The notes: a model not told the origin generated them from the letters alone. Shown: positions 8,562 to 20,773, numbered from the stretch's first letter. The stretch is 35,338 bases of DNA from Candidatus Buchananbacteria bacterium (GCA_903907165.1 CAIVNC010000022.1:1-35338); one strand, 5' to 3'. Program-made: numbers and translations.

Positions 8562-10208
8562 ATGACACAAAAGGAAGCTTTGGAAATTTTGAAAATGGGC
8601 CACAATGTTTTTATAACTGGCGCGGCCGGAAGTGGTAAGACTTATTTGCTAAATGAATACGTTAAATATTTAAGATCTAACGGCGTCGGTCTGGGTATTA
8701 CGGCTTCAACGGGCATTGCTGCGACCCACATGGGAGGCGTAACTATTCACTCTTGGACCGGCATGGGAATTAAGGATAAAATCAGTGGTCACGATCTGAT
8801 GGAGCTGGCGGAAAAATCTTATCTGCGCAAAAGATTTGATGAGGCTAAGGTGTTGGTGATTGACGAAGTTTCGATGCTTCATCATTATCGTTTAGATTTA
8901 GTCGATCAAATCGCCAAGGCTATGAAGAGAAATCAAAAACCGTTTGGCGGGATGCAAGTCGTGCTTTGTGGTGATTTTTTTCAGTTACCACCAGTTAGCC
9001 GGTTCGGAGAGGATGCGGCTCTTTTTGCCTATCATTCGGAAATTTGGAAATCAATGGATTTGAAAATTTGTTATCTAGAAGAACAGCATCGTCAGAATGA
9101 TTCTGAATTTTCCAATGTTTTAAATGCTATTCGTGATAATAAAGTTGGTGATAAGGTTTTGAAAACTTTAAAGTCTAGATTTAATTCCAAGCCGACAAAA
9201 ATAGAGCCAACGAAATTATATTCTCATAATAATGATGTTGATTTTGAAAATGAAAAGGAATTGTTAAAGTTGAAAGGCGAGTTATTTGTTTATGATATGA
9301 CCGGAGCGGGCAAAAGAGGTCTGGTAGAAACTTTGGAGAAAAGTTGCTTGGCGCCAAAAATTTTGAGAATAAAAAAAGGCGCGCGAGTGATGTTTGTCAA
9401 AAATAATTTTGAAGAAGGTTATGTTAATGGCACGCTTGGCGTGGTTGAGCATTGCGATGAGAGAAACATCAAAGTAAAGATTGCCTCTGGCCGGATTATT
9501 GAGGTTAAGCCGGCGGTTTGGGTGATTGAAGAAAATGATTCTATTAAGGCGCAGATAACTCAATATCCGTTACGTCTAGCTTGGGCAATTACGGTTCACA
9601 AAAGTCAGGGCATGTCACTTGATGCGGCGGAAATAGATTTATCGCGTTCCTTTGAACGAGGCATGGGTTATGTTGCTTTGTCGCGCGTTAGAAGTTTGTC
9701 CGGTCTTTCGCTTTTGGGTTTTAATGAAATGGCCTTGCGAGTTAGTGATGAGGTTAGGGATTTTGATCAGTTGTTTAGGGAAGAATCTCATCATCACTGC
9801 GCGAATTTGAGAAAGCAAAATCACAAAGAAGTTGAACAGCTTAAGAATGATTTTTTAATTTCAGTCGGTGCTGGCAAAAAAGAGCCAAAAAAGAAAAAAG
9901 GTGATACCTATTTGGAAACAAAAAAATTACTCGATGAAGGTTTTTCCATTTTTGATATTGTGGAAACTCGTGATCTGACCATGGGAACAATTATTAGTCA
10001 CTTGGAAAAACTAAGAGAGAGAAAGCAAGAAGTTGATTGGTCATTTATTTTTAGAATTGTTGCCTCTGATCGTCTAGAAAAAATTAAAAAAGCCTTGCTT
10101 TCTGGTGGCAAAGAAGAAGGAAAATATCGCTTGGTTCCCGCGATGTCAATTTTGGGCAGCGAGTTTTCTTTTGAGGAAGTGAGGCTGGTGAGATTATTAT
10201 TGGATTAA
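8562..10208 (+). CDS. PIF1-like (RecD/PIF1 family) DNA helicase with C-terminal helix-turn-helix-like domain
   Basis: FITGAAGSGKTYLLNEY, ASTGIAATHMGGVTIHSWTGMG, VLVIDEVSML, VVLCGDFFQLPPV, LAWAITVHKSQGMSLDAAEID, VALSRVRSLSGL. C-terminal TYLETKKLLDEGFSIFDIVETRDLTMGTIISHLEKL. Confidence 0.92.
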   Translation: MTQKEALEILKMGHNVFITGAAGSGKTYLLNEYVKYLRSNGVGLGITASTGIAATHMGGVTIHSWTGMGIKDKISGHDLMELAEKSYLRKRFDEAKVLVIDEVSMLHHYRLDLVDQIAKAMKRNQKPFGGMQVVLCGDFFQLPPVSRFGEDAALFAYHSEIWKSMDLKICYLEEQHRQNDSEFSNVLNAIRDNKVGDKVLKTLKSRFNSKPTKIEPTKLYSHNNDVDFENEKELLKLKGELFVYDMTGAGKRGLVETLEKSCLAPKILRIKKGARVMFVKNNFEEGYVNGTLGVVEHCDERNIKVKIASGRIIEVKPAVWVIEENDSIKAQITQYPLRLAWAITVHKSQGMSLDAAEIDLSRSFERGMGYVALSRVRSLSGLSLLGFNEMALRVSDEVRDFDQLFREESHHHCANLRKQNHKEVEQLKNDFLISVGAGKKEPKKKKGDTYLETKKLLDEGFSIFDIVETRDLTMGTIISHLEKLRERKQEVDWSFIFRIVASDRLEKIKKALLSGGKEEGKYRLVPAMSILGSEFSFEEVRLVRLLLD

Positions 10209-10220
10209 AATATTTTCAAA

Positions 10221-10252
10221 CAAAAAACAGACTCAAGTGAGTCTGTTTTTTA
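10221..10252. terminator. Bidirectional terminator
   Basis: AAAAACAGACTC-AAGT-GAGTCTGTTTTTTATTTT between convergent genes. Confidence 0.85.
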
Positions 10253-10254
10253 TT

Positions 10255-12501
10255 TTATTGAGTGGTTAAGGTATAAGTTGTTTTGCCGTTACTTGTTGTC
10301 GGAATTAAAATTTTCTTTAAACCATTGATTTTTGTCCTAGTTGGAGTGTCGAGGTAGTAGGTGACCGTTAAACCATTTAGTTTTTGGTATTCAGTTATAG
10401 CTTTTCTAGTGGCGGCACCGAAATATGTTGTTGGCGTGTACTTGCTTAGGGCGGTTGCTGCTGAATTACCCTTGTCTTGATTAACTAAGAAAATCTGTAA
10501 AGTTTTGACATCGCTGCTTCTTTGCCCGTATTTTAGATTGCTACTAAATTGTACTGAGATATTATCGTCGTTATCGGTTGGTGGCTGATTCTGCTCGGTG
10601 GCCGTGGTAAAACTTTTATCACTTCCAATAGCTGTGCCTAAAGTATTACTAGCATAAGTTTGGTAGTGGTAAGTTGTTCCTGGAATTAAATTATGTACCA
10701 CGTAATTAAAAGCAATGGTCGTGGTAACGGCTGGTCTTTTTTGATCTATGATTCCATAGGCAGTGCTGGTGCCGAGGTAGAAACCGCTATCGGTAATGTC
10801 TAGATTGCCAGTATCAATAATTATACCATTGAGGGAAGCGCTGCTTGTACTAATATTGTCAGCATTAAATGTTTCCACTGTTGGTTCGGAAGTGTTGATA
10901 TCCAAGGGAGAAGTGGTAAAGGTCTGGTCGGTGCCATAGGCTGTTCCGGAATTATTGGAAGCATAAGCCTGATAATGGTAGGTGGTGTTAGGAAGTAAAC
11001 CAGATAGACTAGAACTAAATGTTCCAATGCCAGTAATGGTTGGGCTCTGGGGTAAATTATTGCCGTAAGAGATGGTAGTGCCATAATTAAAACCACTACG
11101 AGTAATTGTAAGATTACCATCGCTGGTTATTGCACCGTTCAAAACAACATTATTTTGGCTTATGTTGTTAGCTAGGTTAGTAATTACGGTTGGAGCAGAA
11201 GTTGGCATAGTACAAGACTGTGAAATTATTGGGTTTCCACCGGTACAGCCAGTAGGAAGCGACGTAACAACCGTTCTAGTTTGTAAACTATTTACACAGG
11301 TTGACCAGCTAGTAGAATAGGTAAACGATGTACAAGTAGTAGTTTTGCCTAGGGCTAAAGCTACGGCATTGCCGAGAGGATATTTTTGAGCATCGGTTAC
11401 GCCACTGGCATTATATTCCTGGTCGTTCATCCACATAATCCAGCCACCCAGATTATTAGACTTAATATAATTCATCTTGTCAGTCAAAGATTGAGCATCA
11501 TCATAAGTAATAAATTGGTCATTACTTGCTCCAGAATTATCAATGCTTAAATAAGGCACATCAGCCGTTGCATCCCAATGCCAATTGGGATTACTAGAAT
11601 CTAGATTGCCATAGGTAGCTTTAATCTGAGCGTAAGTTTTTTGAACTGCAGGGCCACTTCCAGCGTAGAAACTTTGTTTTGGCGCTGTTACACCGTTGGT
11701 ACAAGCTGATGTTTGACAGACGCCAGTCATAGCATCGCCGTAAAAAGCTAAACCAAAATTTAATTTACCGCTATTGCCAGTAAGGCCACCGGCTAAATAA
11801 TTAGCTTTAACTGAGTCAAATGAGACAACTCCATTATATCCATGTAGAGCAGAATTATGCCAAACATAAGGATTCCAACTTCCAAGTCCTGCCTCGTCGT
11901 AAGTCATGACACTAATCCTATCTAATTTGTTGTAGATACCAATTGTGCTAGAAGTCCAATAACGAGCATCGACAGGGGAGGTGGCCACATCAACCGTCAG
12001 CAACTTGCCAGAGCCAAGGCTATTGCGCAGACTAGTCAAAAGATTAGTCATGTCATTTTGAATAGTTGTAGAACTAAAGTCTTGAGCTTCCCAGTCAATA
12101 TCGACACCATCGTAGCCGTAAGTATTGACGTTGCTAATAATACTGCTAACGAATCCATTAAGGTTCTTCTCAATAGCTGTTTTAAAGTAATTGGTCGATG
12201 CCCCAGTCTCTACAGAGAGAAGTACTTTAACATTATTAGCATGAGCCGCAGTGATTAAAGCCGGAGCCGTACCAGCTAGATTATTGGTAGTAATGTTAAG
12301 AGTGCCATCTGAATTCGGTCTGGCAGCCACATGATTCATGTGGGTGACAGAATTCCAGTCTATATTAGAAACAGCAACTGGATTATATGGCGTATAATTG
12401 CCAACACTCCAGGTATCGGCTAGCGATATTTTTGGCGCTAGTAGAAACACACCGGCCATTAAAAAAACGATCATGGCCAAGATCGTGGATCTTTTGGGCA
12501 T
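10255..12501 (-). CDS. Secreted GH18 chitinase-like protein (paralog of 5110..7227) with Cys-rich TSP1-like module, two Fn3-like repeats and peptidoglycan-binding-like domain
   Basis: Near-identical signal peptide and GH18 core (YDGVDIDWEAQ); CTSFTYSTSWSTCVNSLQTRTVVTSLPTGCTGGNPIISQSC; two 'TYHYQ.YASN..GTA.G.D..FTT' repeats; PG_binding_1-like C-terminus. Confidence 0.85.
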   Translation of the reverse strand: MPKRSTILAMIVFLMAGVFLLAPKISLADTWSVGNYTPYNPVAVSNIDWNSVTHMNHVAARPNSDGTLNITTNNLAGTAPALITAAHANNVKVLLSVETGASTNYFKTAIEKNLNGFVSSIISNVNTYGYDGVDIDWEAQDFSSTTIQNDMTNLLTSLRNSLGSGKLLTVDVATSPVDARYWTSSTIGIYNKLDRISVMTYDEAGLGSWNPYVWHNSALHGYNGVVSFDSVKANYLAGGLTGNSGKLNFGLAFYGDAMTGVCQTSACTNGVTAPKQSFYAGSGPAVQKTYAQIKATYGNLDSSNPNWHWDATADVPYLSIDNSGASNDQFITYDDAQSLTDKMNYIKSNNLGGWIMWMNDQEYNASGVTDAQKYPLGNAVALALGKTTTCTSFTYSTSWSTCVNSLQTRTVVTSLPTGCTGGNPIISQSCTMPTSAPTVITNLANNISQNNVVLNGAITSDGNLTITRSGFNYGTTISYGNNLPQSPTITGIGTFSSSLSGLLPNTTYHYQAYASNNSGTAYGTDQTFTTSPLDINTSEPTVETFNADNISTSSASLNGIIIDTGNLDITDSGFYLGTSTAYGIIDQKRPAVTTTIAFNYVVHNLIPGTTYHYQTYASNTLGTAIGSDKSFTTATEQNQPPTDNDDNISVQFSSNLKYGQRSSDVKTLQIFLVNQDKGNSAATALSKYTPTTYFGAATRKAITEYQKLNGLTVTYYLDTPTRTKINGLKKILIPTTSNGKTTYTLTTQ

Positions 12502-12621
12502 AAATTTTAATTTTAAAACATGTTTAGTGAAGCAAAGGCGTTCACTTTAAATATATTATACCATAATTTTGAAAAAAGTATTATATTTGCTATTTTATTT
12601 TTTTAATAAAAAAATAACTTT

Positions 12622-12650
12622 TTGACCTTTTTCCTTATTTGCTCTATAAT
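12622..12650 (+). promoter_or_regulatory. Promoter of the atp operon
   Basis: TTGACC 12622-12627, 17-nt spacer, TATAAT 12645-12650, about 50 nt upstream of atpZ-like. Confidence 0.75.
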
Positions 12651-12702
12651 GGAGGTGTCACAAACCAGCTGTTTGTCTAAAAATAGCTGATTTTAAAAAT
12701 CA

Positions 12703-12957
12703 ATGGCAGAAATAGACCAACAAAAGATTGAAAAGTCCAAGGACTCGGCCTGGTGGCAACCGGCCGTGTTTATGTTTTTGCGGTTATCGGTCTGGATTGC
12801 TGGGCCCCTTATCGTCGCGCTGTTTCTAGGAAGTTGGCTAGAGAGCCGTTATGGCTTAAAACCCTGGCTATCTCTCGCTGCCATTGGTCTAGCCTTTGTT
12901 GTTTCGATGATTGGTATCGTTCGGGTGACAATCAAGGAAATCAAGAAAATACCTTAA
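12703..12957 (+). CDS. atpZ: AtpZ/AtpI-family F0F1 ATPase accessory membrane protein
   Basis: 84 aa, two hydrophobic segments (IAGPLIVALFLGSWLESRYGLKPWLSLAAIGLAFVVSMIGIVRV), first in the atp operon. Confidence 0.65.
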   Translation: MAEIDQQKIEKSKDSAWWQPAVFMFLRLSVWIAGPLIVALFLGSWLESRYGLKPWLSLAAIGLAFVVSMIGIVRVTIKEIKKIP

Positions 12958-12966
12958 TTTAATTAT

Positions 12967-14038
<1,072 letters not shown>

Positions 14039-14065
14039 TAGAATTTAGTCGTTAAATTATTTTTT

Positions 14066-14569
14066 ATGGAATCTATTGTTTCCGTTTTTCATCTTGATGT
14101 TAGGCTTTTTTTGGCTCAGGTAATTAATTTTGCCTTGGTTTTTGCCGTCTTGTATTTTTTTGCGCTCAAACCGCTGATGAAAGTCATGGCTGAGCGAACC
14201 GCCAAAATCGAAAAAGGTTTGACTGATGCTCAGGATTTTGAAAACAAGTTGGCTCAAGCAGGAGTTGATTATGATCAGAAAATCGTGGAGGCAGTTAAAG
14301 AAGCTAAAGAGATTATTAATAATGCTCAAGCTCAAGGAGAATTAAAACGTCAAGCGGAAGTTGAAAAAACCAAAGTGGAAATAAAAAATATTATCCAAGA
14401 GGAAAAAGAAAGACTAGCTCAGGAAAAAAGCGAAATGATGTTGGAAGTCAAAAAGTATGCTTCAGAATTGGTGGTTTTTTCTTTGGAAAAAGTTTTGGCG
14501 GATAACGCCACTTCATCGATTAAGGCAGAAATGATTGATGAGGCTATTAAAAAATATCAACAAAAATAA
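14066..14569 (+). CDS. atpF: F0F1 ATP synthase subunit b
   Basis: N-terminal TM followed by a long charged coiled coil; position between c and delta. Confidence 0.9.
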   Translation: MESIVSVFHLDVRLFLAQVINFALVFAVLYFFALKPLMKVMAERTAKIEKGLTDAQDFENKLAQAGVDYDQKIVEAVKEAKEIINNAQAQGELKRQAEVEKTKVEIKNIIQEEKERLAQEKSEMMLEVKKYASELVVFSLEKVLADNATSSIKAEMIDEAIKKYQQK

Positions 14570-14976
14570 TGAGTCTATCTGTCATACAATACGCCCAAAG
14601 TTTTTATGAAGCGACCAGAGAAGTAAAAAACGAAGACTTGGAAGAAGTGGTGGCTGAATTTGTTAAGCTTCTTGTTGCTGACAAGGCCACAACTCTAGTG
14701 CCGGAAATCATGGTTGATTTTTCTGAAATTTGGAATAAAGAAAACGGCATTGCTGAGCTTTTGATTACTTCGGCTAAGGAAATCAGTGAAACGCAAATGG
14801 CAGAACTGAAAAAGAAAGCTCTAGAATCGACTGGCGCTAAATCCGTGGTGGTTAAGAAAAATATCGATCCAGAAATATTAGGCGGACTAATCGTTAGAGT
14901 TGGCGACAGGATATTTGACGCTAGCCTGAAAGAACGCTTGGCTCAGCTTCAAAAAGCTTTGGTAAAAAAGAAATAG
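14569..14976 (+). CDS. atpH: F0F1 ATP synthase subunit delta
   Basis: 135 aa. C-terminal [39 protein letters not shown] is typical of OSCP/delta. Confidence 0.93.
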   Translation: MSLSVIQYAQSFYEATREVKNEDLEEVVAEFVKLLVADKATTLVPEIMVDFSEIWNKENGIAELLITSAKEISETQMAELKKKALESTGAKSVVVKKNIDPEILGGLIVRVGDRIFDASLKERLAQLQKALVKKK

Positions 14977-15032
14977 AATTGCGACCGGTGCTACCGGTGG
15001 GGAAGAATTTAGAATTTTTTAAATCAATTAGT

Positions 15033-16556
15033 ATGGCCGAAAAAAATCAAATCATCGAGCAGTTGAAAAAACAAATTGCCGACTTTAAATCCGTAACTAA
15101 AGAGCAGACAGTAGGAAAAGTGACTGAAGTCGGAGACGGCATTGTCAGAATTTCCGGTTTGGCGTCTGTCATGATGTCGGAAATGTTGGAATTCAAGGCT
15201 AAAGGTCAATCAGTTTTTGGCGTGGCTTTGAATCTTGAAGAAGACTCGGTTGGTGCCATTGTGCTTGGTGATCCAAATAGTATTAGAGAAGGCGATGAGG
15301 TGGTTTGCCTTGGTCGTATTCTCGAGGTTCCAGTAGGCGAGGCGATGGTTGGCCGCGTGGTCAACTCTCTGGGCCAGCCGGTCGATGGCAAAGATGAAGT
15401 CAAAACAGATAAATTTTATCCGATTGAAAAAGTGGCTGCTGGCGTTATTGCTCGTCAGGGTGTTGATCAGCCGGTGCAAACTGGTATCAAGGCTATCGAT
15501 GCTATGGTGCCAATCGGTCGCGGTCAACGCGAGCTAATTATCGGTGATCGTCAAATCGGTAAAACTGCTATCGCTATCGATACGATTATCAATCAGAAAG
15601 GCCAAAATTTGAAATGTGTTTATGTGGCTATCGGTCAAAAGGAATCCAAAATTGCCAGCATGATTCAAAAACTCAAAGCAGCTGGAGCGATGGAATACAC
15701 GACGATTGTTCTTGCTGGTGCTAGCGCGCCCGCTTCCATGATTTATATTGCGCCTTATGCTGGTTGTGCTATCGCGGAATATTTCATGGATAAGGGCGAA
15801 GATGTTTTGATTATCTATGATGATTTGTCCAAACATGCTGTCGCTTATCGTGAAATTTCTTTGCTTCTTCGCCGTCCACCGGGACGTGAGGCTTATCCTG
15901 GCGATGTTTTTTATCTCCATTCTCGTTTGCTGGAACGCGCTTGCCGAGTTAGCAAAGAATTTGGTGGTGGTTCGATTACTGCCTTACCAATTATTGAAAC
16001 TCAGGCCGGCGATGTCTCGGCTTACATTCCGACTAACGTCATTTCCATTACCGATGGCCAGATTTATCTCGAACCAGATTTATTTTATCAAGGTAATCGT
16101 CCAGCTGTTAACGCTGGTTTGTCCGTCTCTCGTGTCGGCAGTAGAGCCCAAATAAAAGCTATGAAAAAAGTAGCTGGCAAAATGCGTTTGGAAGCCGCTC
16201 AATATCGTGAGCTCGCTGCCTTTGCGCAATTTGGATCTGATCTTGATATTGAAACTAAATCCAAGCTTGAACGCGGTCGAAGATTGACTGAAATTTTAAA
16301 ACAAGATCAATATATGCCGCTGCCAGTGGCCAATCAAGTTTTAGTTTTCTTTGGTCTGATTGGTGGATTGTTTGACGATGTGCCGGTTGAAAAAATCAGA
16401 GAGTTTGAAGCTGGACTTCATGAATACGCCAATATGTCTGGCACTGAAACTCTAAAGAAAATTGCTGACACTGGCAATCTCGAAGCCGAAGTCGAGGAAG
16501 AACTCAAGAAAATTATCATTGATTATAAAAAGGGCGTTGATTATTTAATTAAGTAA
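15033..16556 (+). CDS. atpA: F0F1 ATP synthase subunit alpha
   Basis: [25 protein letters not shown]-like region [59 protein letters not shown] at 15033 (MAEKNQ...) preferred over the upstream TTG in the track. Confidence 0.96.
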   Translation: MAEKNQIIEQLKKQIADFKSVTKEQTVGKVTEVGDGIVRISGLASVMMSEMLEFKAKGQSVFGVALNLEEDSVGAIVLGDPNSIREGDEVVCLGRILEVPVGEAMVGRVVNSLGQPVDGKDEVKTDKFYPIEKVAAGVIARQGVDQPVQTGIKAIDAMVPIGRGQRELIIGDRQIGKTAIAIDTIINQKGQNLKCVYVAIGQKESKIASMIQKLKAAGAMEYTTIVLAGASAPASMIYIAPYAGCAIAEYFMDKGEDVLIIYDDLSKHAVAYREISLLLRRPPGREAYPGDVFYLHSRLLERACRVSKEFGGGSITALPIIETQAGDVSAYIPTNVISITDGQIYLEPDLFYQGNRPAVNAGLSVSRVGSRAQIKAMKKVAGKMRLEAAQYRELAAFAQFGSDLDIETKSKLERGRRLTEILKQDQYMPLPVANQVLVFFGLIGGLFDDVPVEKIREFEAGLHEYANMSGTETLKKIADTGNLEAEVEEELKKIIIDYKKGVDYLIK

Positions 16557-16562
16557 TTTGTC

Positions 16563-17531
16563 ATGGCCAAGACTCAAGACATCAAAAGACGGATCCGCTC
16601 CATTGGCAATACCAAAAAAGTAACCAAGGCCATGGAGATGGTTTCGGCTGCCAAAATGCGCCGAGCCGTGGAAGCCGTTCTAAAAACCAGAGCCTATGCT
16701 GATTTAAGTTGGGGCACGGTTTTGAATTTGGCAGAGTCGTTCAAGGCCAAAGGAAATTTTCATCATCCGATGTTAGCCCCCAAAGACAAACCAGTTAATC
16801 GCATTGCTGTATTTTTGATCACTTCCAATCGCGGACTGTGTGGCAGCTTTAATTCGGCCGTGACCGCTCTCGCTCATCGTTTTGCTGACAAATGGAAAAG
16901 CCAAAATCAAGATGCTACTGTTGATTTTATTCTCTTGGGCAAAAAAGGCTCGGCCATCTATCGTCATTTTCATCACGTTGTCACTTCGGATTTTGTTAAA
17001 GCTGACTTAGCTGATGGCATCAAAGAAATTGTAGCGCCAGCTCAAGAAATAACTCAAGATTTTCTGATTGGTAAATATGATAAAGTATATGTCGCTTACA
17101 CGGATTTTGTCAGCATCGCGAGGCAAGTGCCAAAAATAAAACAATTGTTGCCAATGGATTTGGAACCGGCAGATGATCATCTAGGTATCATTAATAATGA
17201 TCCAAGACTGGGAGAAAGCAAATCGGATCTGGATAAAAAACAACAGGAAAGCTTGCCTCACGGCGATGTCACTCAAGAATATATTTTTGAACCAAGTCCC
17301 GAGGCGGTGCTCGATGAAATGTTGCCCAAATTAATTCAAGTTCAATTATATCAGGCACTCCTAGAATCCAATGCTTCGGAACACAGTGCTAGAATGTCAG
17401 CCATGAATCAAGCGACCGAGGCAGCGGGGGACATGGCAGCTGAGTTGACCTTGTTTTACAACAAAGCTCGGCAGGCGAGTATCACTGCAGAAATTGCAGA
17501 GATTAGCGCGGGAGTTAGCGCGATGAAATAA
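16563..17531 (+). CDS. atpG: F0F1 ATP synthase subunit gamma
   Basis: MAKTQDIKRRIRSIGNTKKVTKAMEMVSAAKMRRA...TSNRGLCGSFN...SARMSAMNQATEAAGDM...NKARQASITAEIAEISAGVSA. Confidence 0.96.
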   Translation: MAKTQDIKRRIRSIGNTKKVTKAMEMVSAAKMRRAVEAVLKTRAYADLSWGTVLNLAESFKAKGNFHHPMLAPKDKPVNRIAVFLITSNRGLCGSFNSAVTALAHRFADKWKSQNQDATVDFILLGKKGSAIYRHFHHVVTSDFVKADLADGIKEIVAPAQEITQDFLIGKYDKVYVAYTDFVSIARQVPKIKQLLPMDLEPADDHLGIINNDPRLGESKSDLDKKQQESLPHGDVTQEYIFEPSPEAVLDEMLPKLIQVQLYQALLESNASEHSARMSAMNQATEAAGDMAAELTLFYNKARQASITAEIAEISAGVSAMK

Positions 17532-17586
17532 GGATTAAGATTTTTACCACCGGCAGCGCCGGAGGCAGTACACTGCTCGCGATTGT

Positions 17587-17699
17587 TGTCATCCCGACCG
17601 GAGCACCAGCGGAGTGGAGGGATCCCTTGCATTTAATTGAATTAGAATTAAGGGATTCCTCCATTGCGTTCTGAGTACAGAACTTCAGTCGGAATGACA
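17587..17699. repeat. Long imperfect palindrome resembling the 'GTCATYCCGA...GGAATCCC' type of dispersed intergenic repeats
   Basis: Left arm tgtcatcccgaccggagcaccagcggagtggagggatccctt; reverse complement of right arm tgtcattccgactgaagttctgtactcagaacgcaatggaggaatccctt. Outer and inner stem segments are conserved. Confidence 0.75.
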
Positions 17700-17725
17700 G
17701 GTAGTTGTTCATTGAAATAAAATAA

Positions 17726-17762
17726 AAAACGCCCGCATCGATTTGACTCGATGTGAGCGTAG
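17726..17762 (-). terminator. Rho-independent terminator for the antisense orphan gene
   Basis: Minus strand ACGCTCaCATCGA-gtcaaa-TCGATGcgGGCGTTTTTTATTTT. Confidence 0.75.
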
Positions 17763-17776
17763 TATAGTGAACATGA

Positions 17777-18463
17777 TCATCTCCTTTTTGGCTTGGCGAC
17801 CAGTCTGGCGATTTTCTTCTGAAGCGGGAACAAATCGTCCTCAGTCTTGATCTTGGACAGTTCCATGAGAGCGAAAGCGTCACTGTAATCACCGTCAGCG
17901 ATAAGGGAATTAAAGAATTTTCTGACCCTGCCTTCGAAGTCGTCCGCTTTCAGATTCTTGAGAGATTTTTCCAGCCAAGCATGGATACTGTGTTCTGGAA
18001 ATTTTACCTCAGAGAAAAATATTAAGGCTCTGGCTTGATCATATTCCTTGTACATGATCATATCCTCAACGGAAGCAATGACATTTGTCTGAAAGTTAAT
18101 TTTATCGTCCGCTTCCTCTATTGCCGTCGCCAAAATGTTTCCCGCATCTTTGGCCGCCTCTTCTCTGATTAAAATCCAGTCCCTTATTGTTGGAACATAG
18201 CCTGGCTGAACAGTTTCGCCGCTAGGGACAACGATGCCTTTTTCCTCAATGGTCTCAGACAAGATTTTGAGATAATCAGGGTAACCGACTATCTCTTGGT
18301 CTTGGTTCTTGTCAAATTGAAAAAAATTCTTGCGTTTCCCTTCGGTTAAGAGACGCATAACTCTTTGCCAAAGGGTTCCGTCTCTGGCCATGGCGAAAGC
18401 CACGAAGAATAAAAGATTGTCAGCCCTCACCGTCTTTATAAAGGTAAGCTTTTTCTCTCTCAT
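17777..18463 (-). CDS. Hypothetical protein inserted between atpG and atpD
   Basis: 228-aa open frame; minus-strand AGGAG SD upstream of the ATG; own terminator; no family recognised. Confidence 0.7.
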   Translation of the reverse strand: MREKKLTFIKTVRADNLLFFVAFAMARDGTLWQRVMRLLTEGKRKNFFQFDKNQDQEIVGYPDYLKILSETIEEKGIVVPSGETVQPGYVPTIRDWILIREEAAKDAGNILATAIEEADDKINFQTNVIASVEDMIMYKEYDQARALIFFSEVKFPEHSIHAWLEKSLKNLKADDFEGRVRKFFNSLIADGDYSDAFALMELSKIKTEDDLFPLQKKIARLVAKPKRR

Positions 18464-18539
18464 TTTCTTTCTCCTATAGAAATCGTTGGTTTGTGAATCG
18501 GTTTGGGATTTAAGTCTGCTCTTGAACTTGATCGGTTGA

Positions 18540-20060
<1,521 letters not shown>

Positions 20061-20063
20061 TTT

Positions 20064-20525
20064 ATGTCAGAGAAAACTATCAAATTAGAAATAGCCACGC
20101 CGGAGCGAGTCGTACTCACCGAGGCGATAGCCCAAATAACTGTCCCGACTCGCGATGGCGAGATTACTATTTTACCGGGACATATTCCCTTGGTGGCTAG
20201 TCTTCGCGCCGGAGTGATTCACATCAAAAAAGAAAATGATGAGCCGGAAATTATCTCGACTTCCGGCGGGTTTATTGAAGTATTAATGGACAAGATTGTG
20301 ATTCTCGCCGATACTGCCGAGATGGCGGCCGAAATCGATTTGGCTCGAGCTGAAGAGGCTCATCGCCGAGCCGAGGAAATGAAAACTAATTTGCGTCATC
20401 AAGACGATGTGGACTTTGCCGAGGTCAATGCGGCCATCGAAAGAGAGCTTGCCAGAACTCATGCCGTCAAGCGTTGGCGTAACATAAAATCTATTTCTGG
20501 TAATCGAGAAGATAAAAGTGAATAA
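20064..20525 (+). CDS. atpC: F0F1 ATP synthase subunit epsilon
   Basis: KLEIATPERVVLTEAIAQITVPTRDGEITILPGHIPLVASLRAG. Confidence 0.94.
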   Translation: MSEKTIKLEIATPERVVLTEAIAQITVPTRDGEITILPGHIPLVASLRAGVIHIKKENDEPEIISTSGGFIEVLMDKIVILADTAEMAAEIDLARAEEAHRRAEEMKTNLRHQDDVDFAEVNAAIERELARTHAVKRWRNIKSISGNREDKSE

Positions 20526-20531
20526 CTTTTT

Positions 20532-20560
20532 TTGACAGGAATTTTTAATTGGAGTACAAT
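20532..20560 (+). promoter_or_regulatory. Near-consensus sigma70 promoter downstream of atpC
   Basis: TTGACA 20532-20537, 17-nt spacer, TACAAT 20555-20560. Confidence 0.75.
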
Positions 20561-20596
20561 TAAAAATGCCCGAAAAAATAATTCTTATTCAGTTTT

Positions 20597-20710
20597 ATGG
20601 CAAAAAGAAAACAGTCGTTCGGCAAAAAGTCGGGAGATGAAGCCACAAATAGTGGCGATAATCTGGACACGATTCCTGACTTGCATGGAGCTGAGATAGT
20701 AAGTGTCTAG
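20597..20710 (+). CDS. Possible 37-aa small protein (below ORF-track cutoff)
   Basis: ATG...TAG: MAKRKQSFGKKSGDEATNSGDNLDTIPDLHGAEIVSV. Sits between a strong promoter and a terminator; no SD. Confidence 0.4.
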   Translation: MAKRKQSFGKKSGDEATNSGDNLDTIPDLHGAEIVSV

Positions 20711-20745
20711 TGGCATTTACTCTCAGCTAATCGACGAATATTTAT

Positions 20746-20773
20746 CCACCCCGCGAGGTGGGTTTTATTTTTG
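20746..20773 (+). terminator. Rho-independent terminator of the short transcription unit
   Basis: CCACC-CCGCGA-GGTGG G TTTTATTTTTG. Confidence 0.75.

Noticed and set aside
14979-15032. TTG-initiated extension of atpA
   Set aside because: Sequence [18 protein letters not shown] is atypical for AtpA and the ATG at 15033 fits homologs. The ACCGGTgctACCGGT palindromes here look like ordinary intergenic sequence.
15024-16155. Several overlapping ORFs within atpA
   Set aside because: Shadow ORFs of a highly conserved gene.
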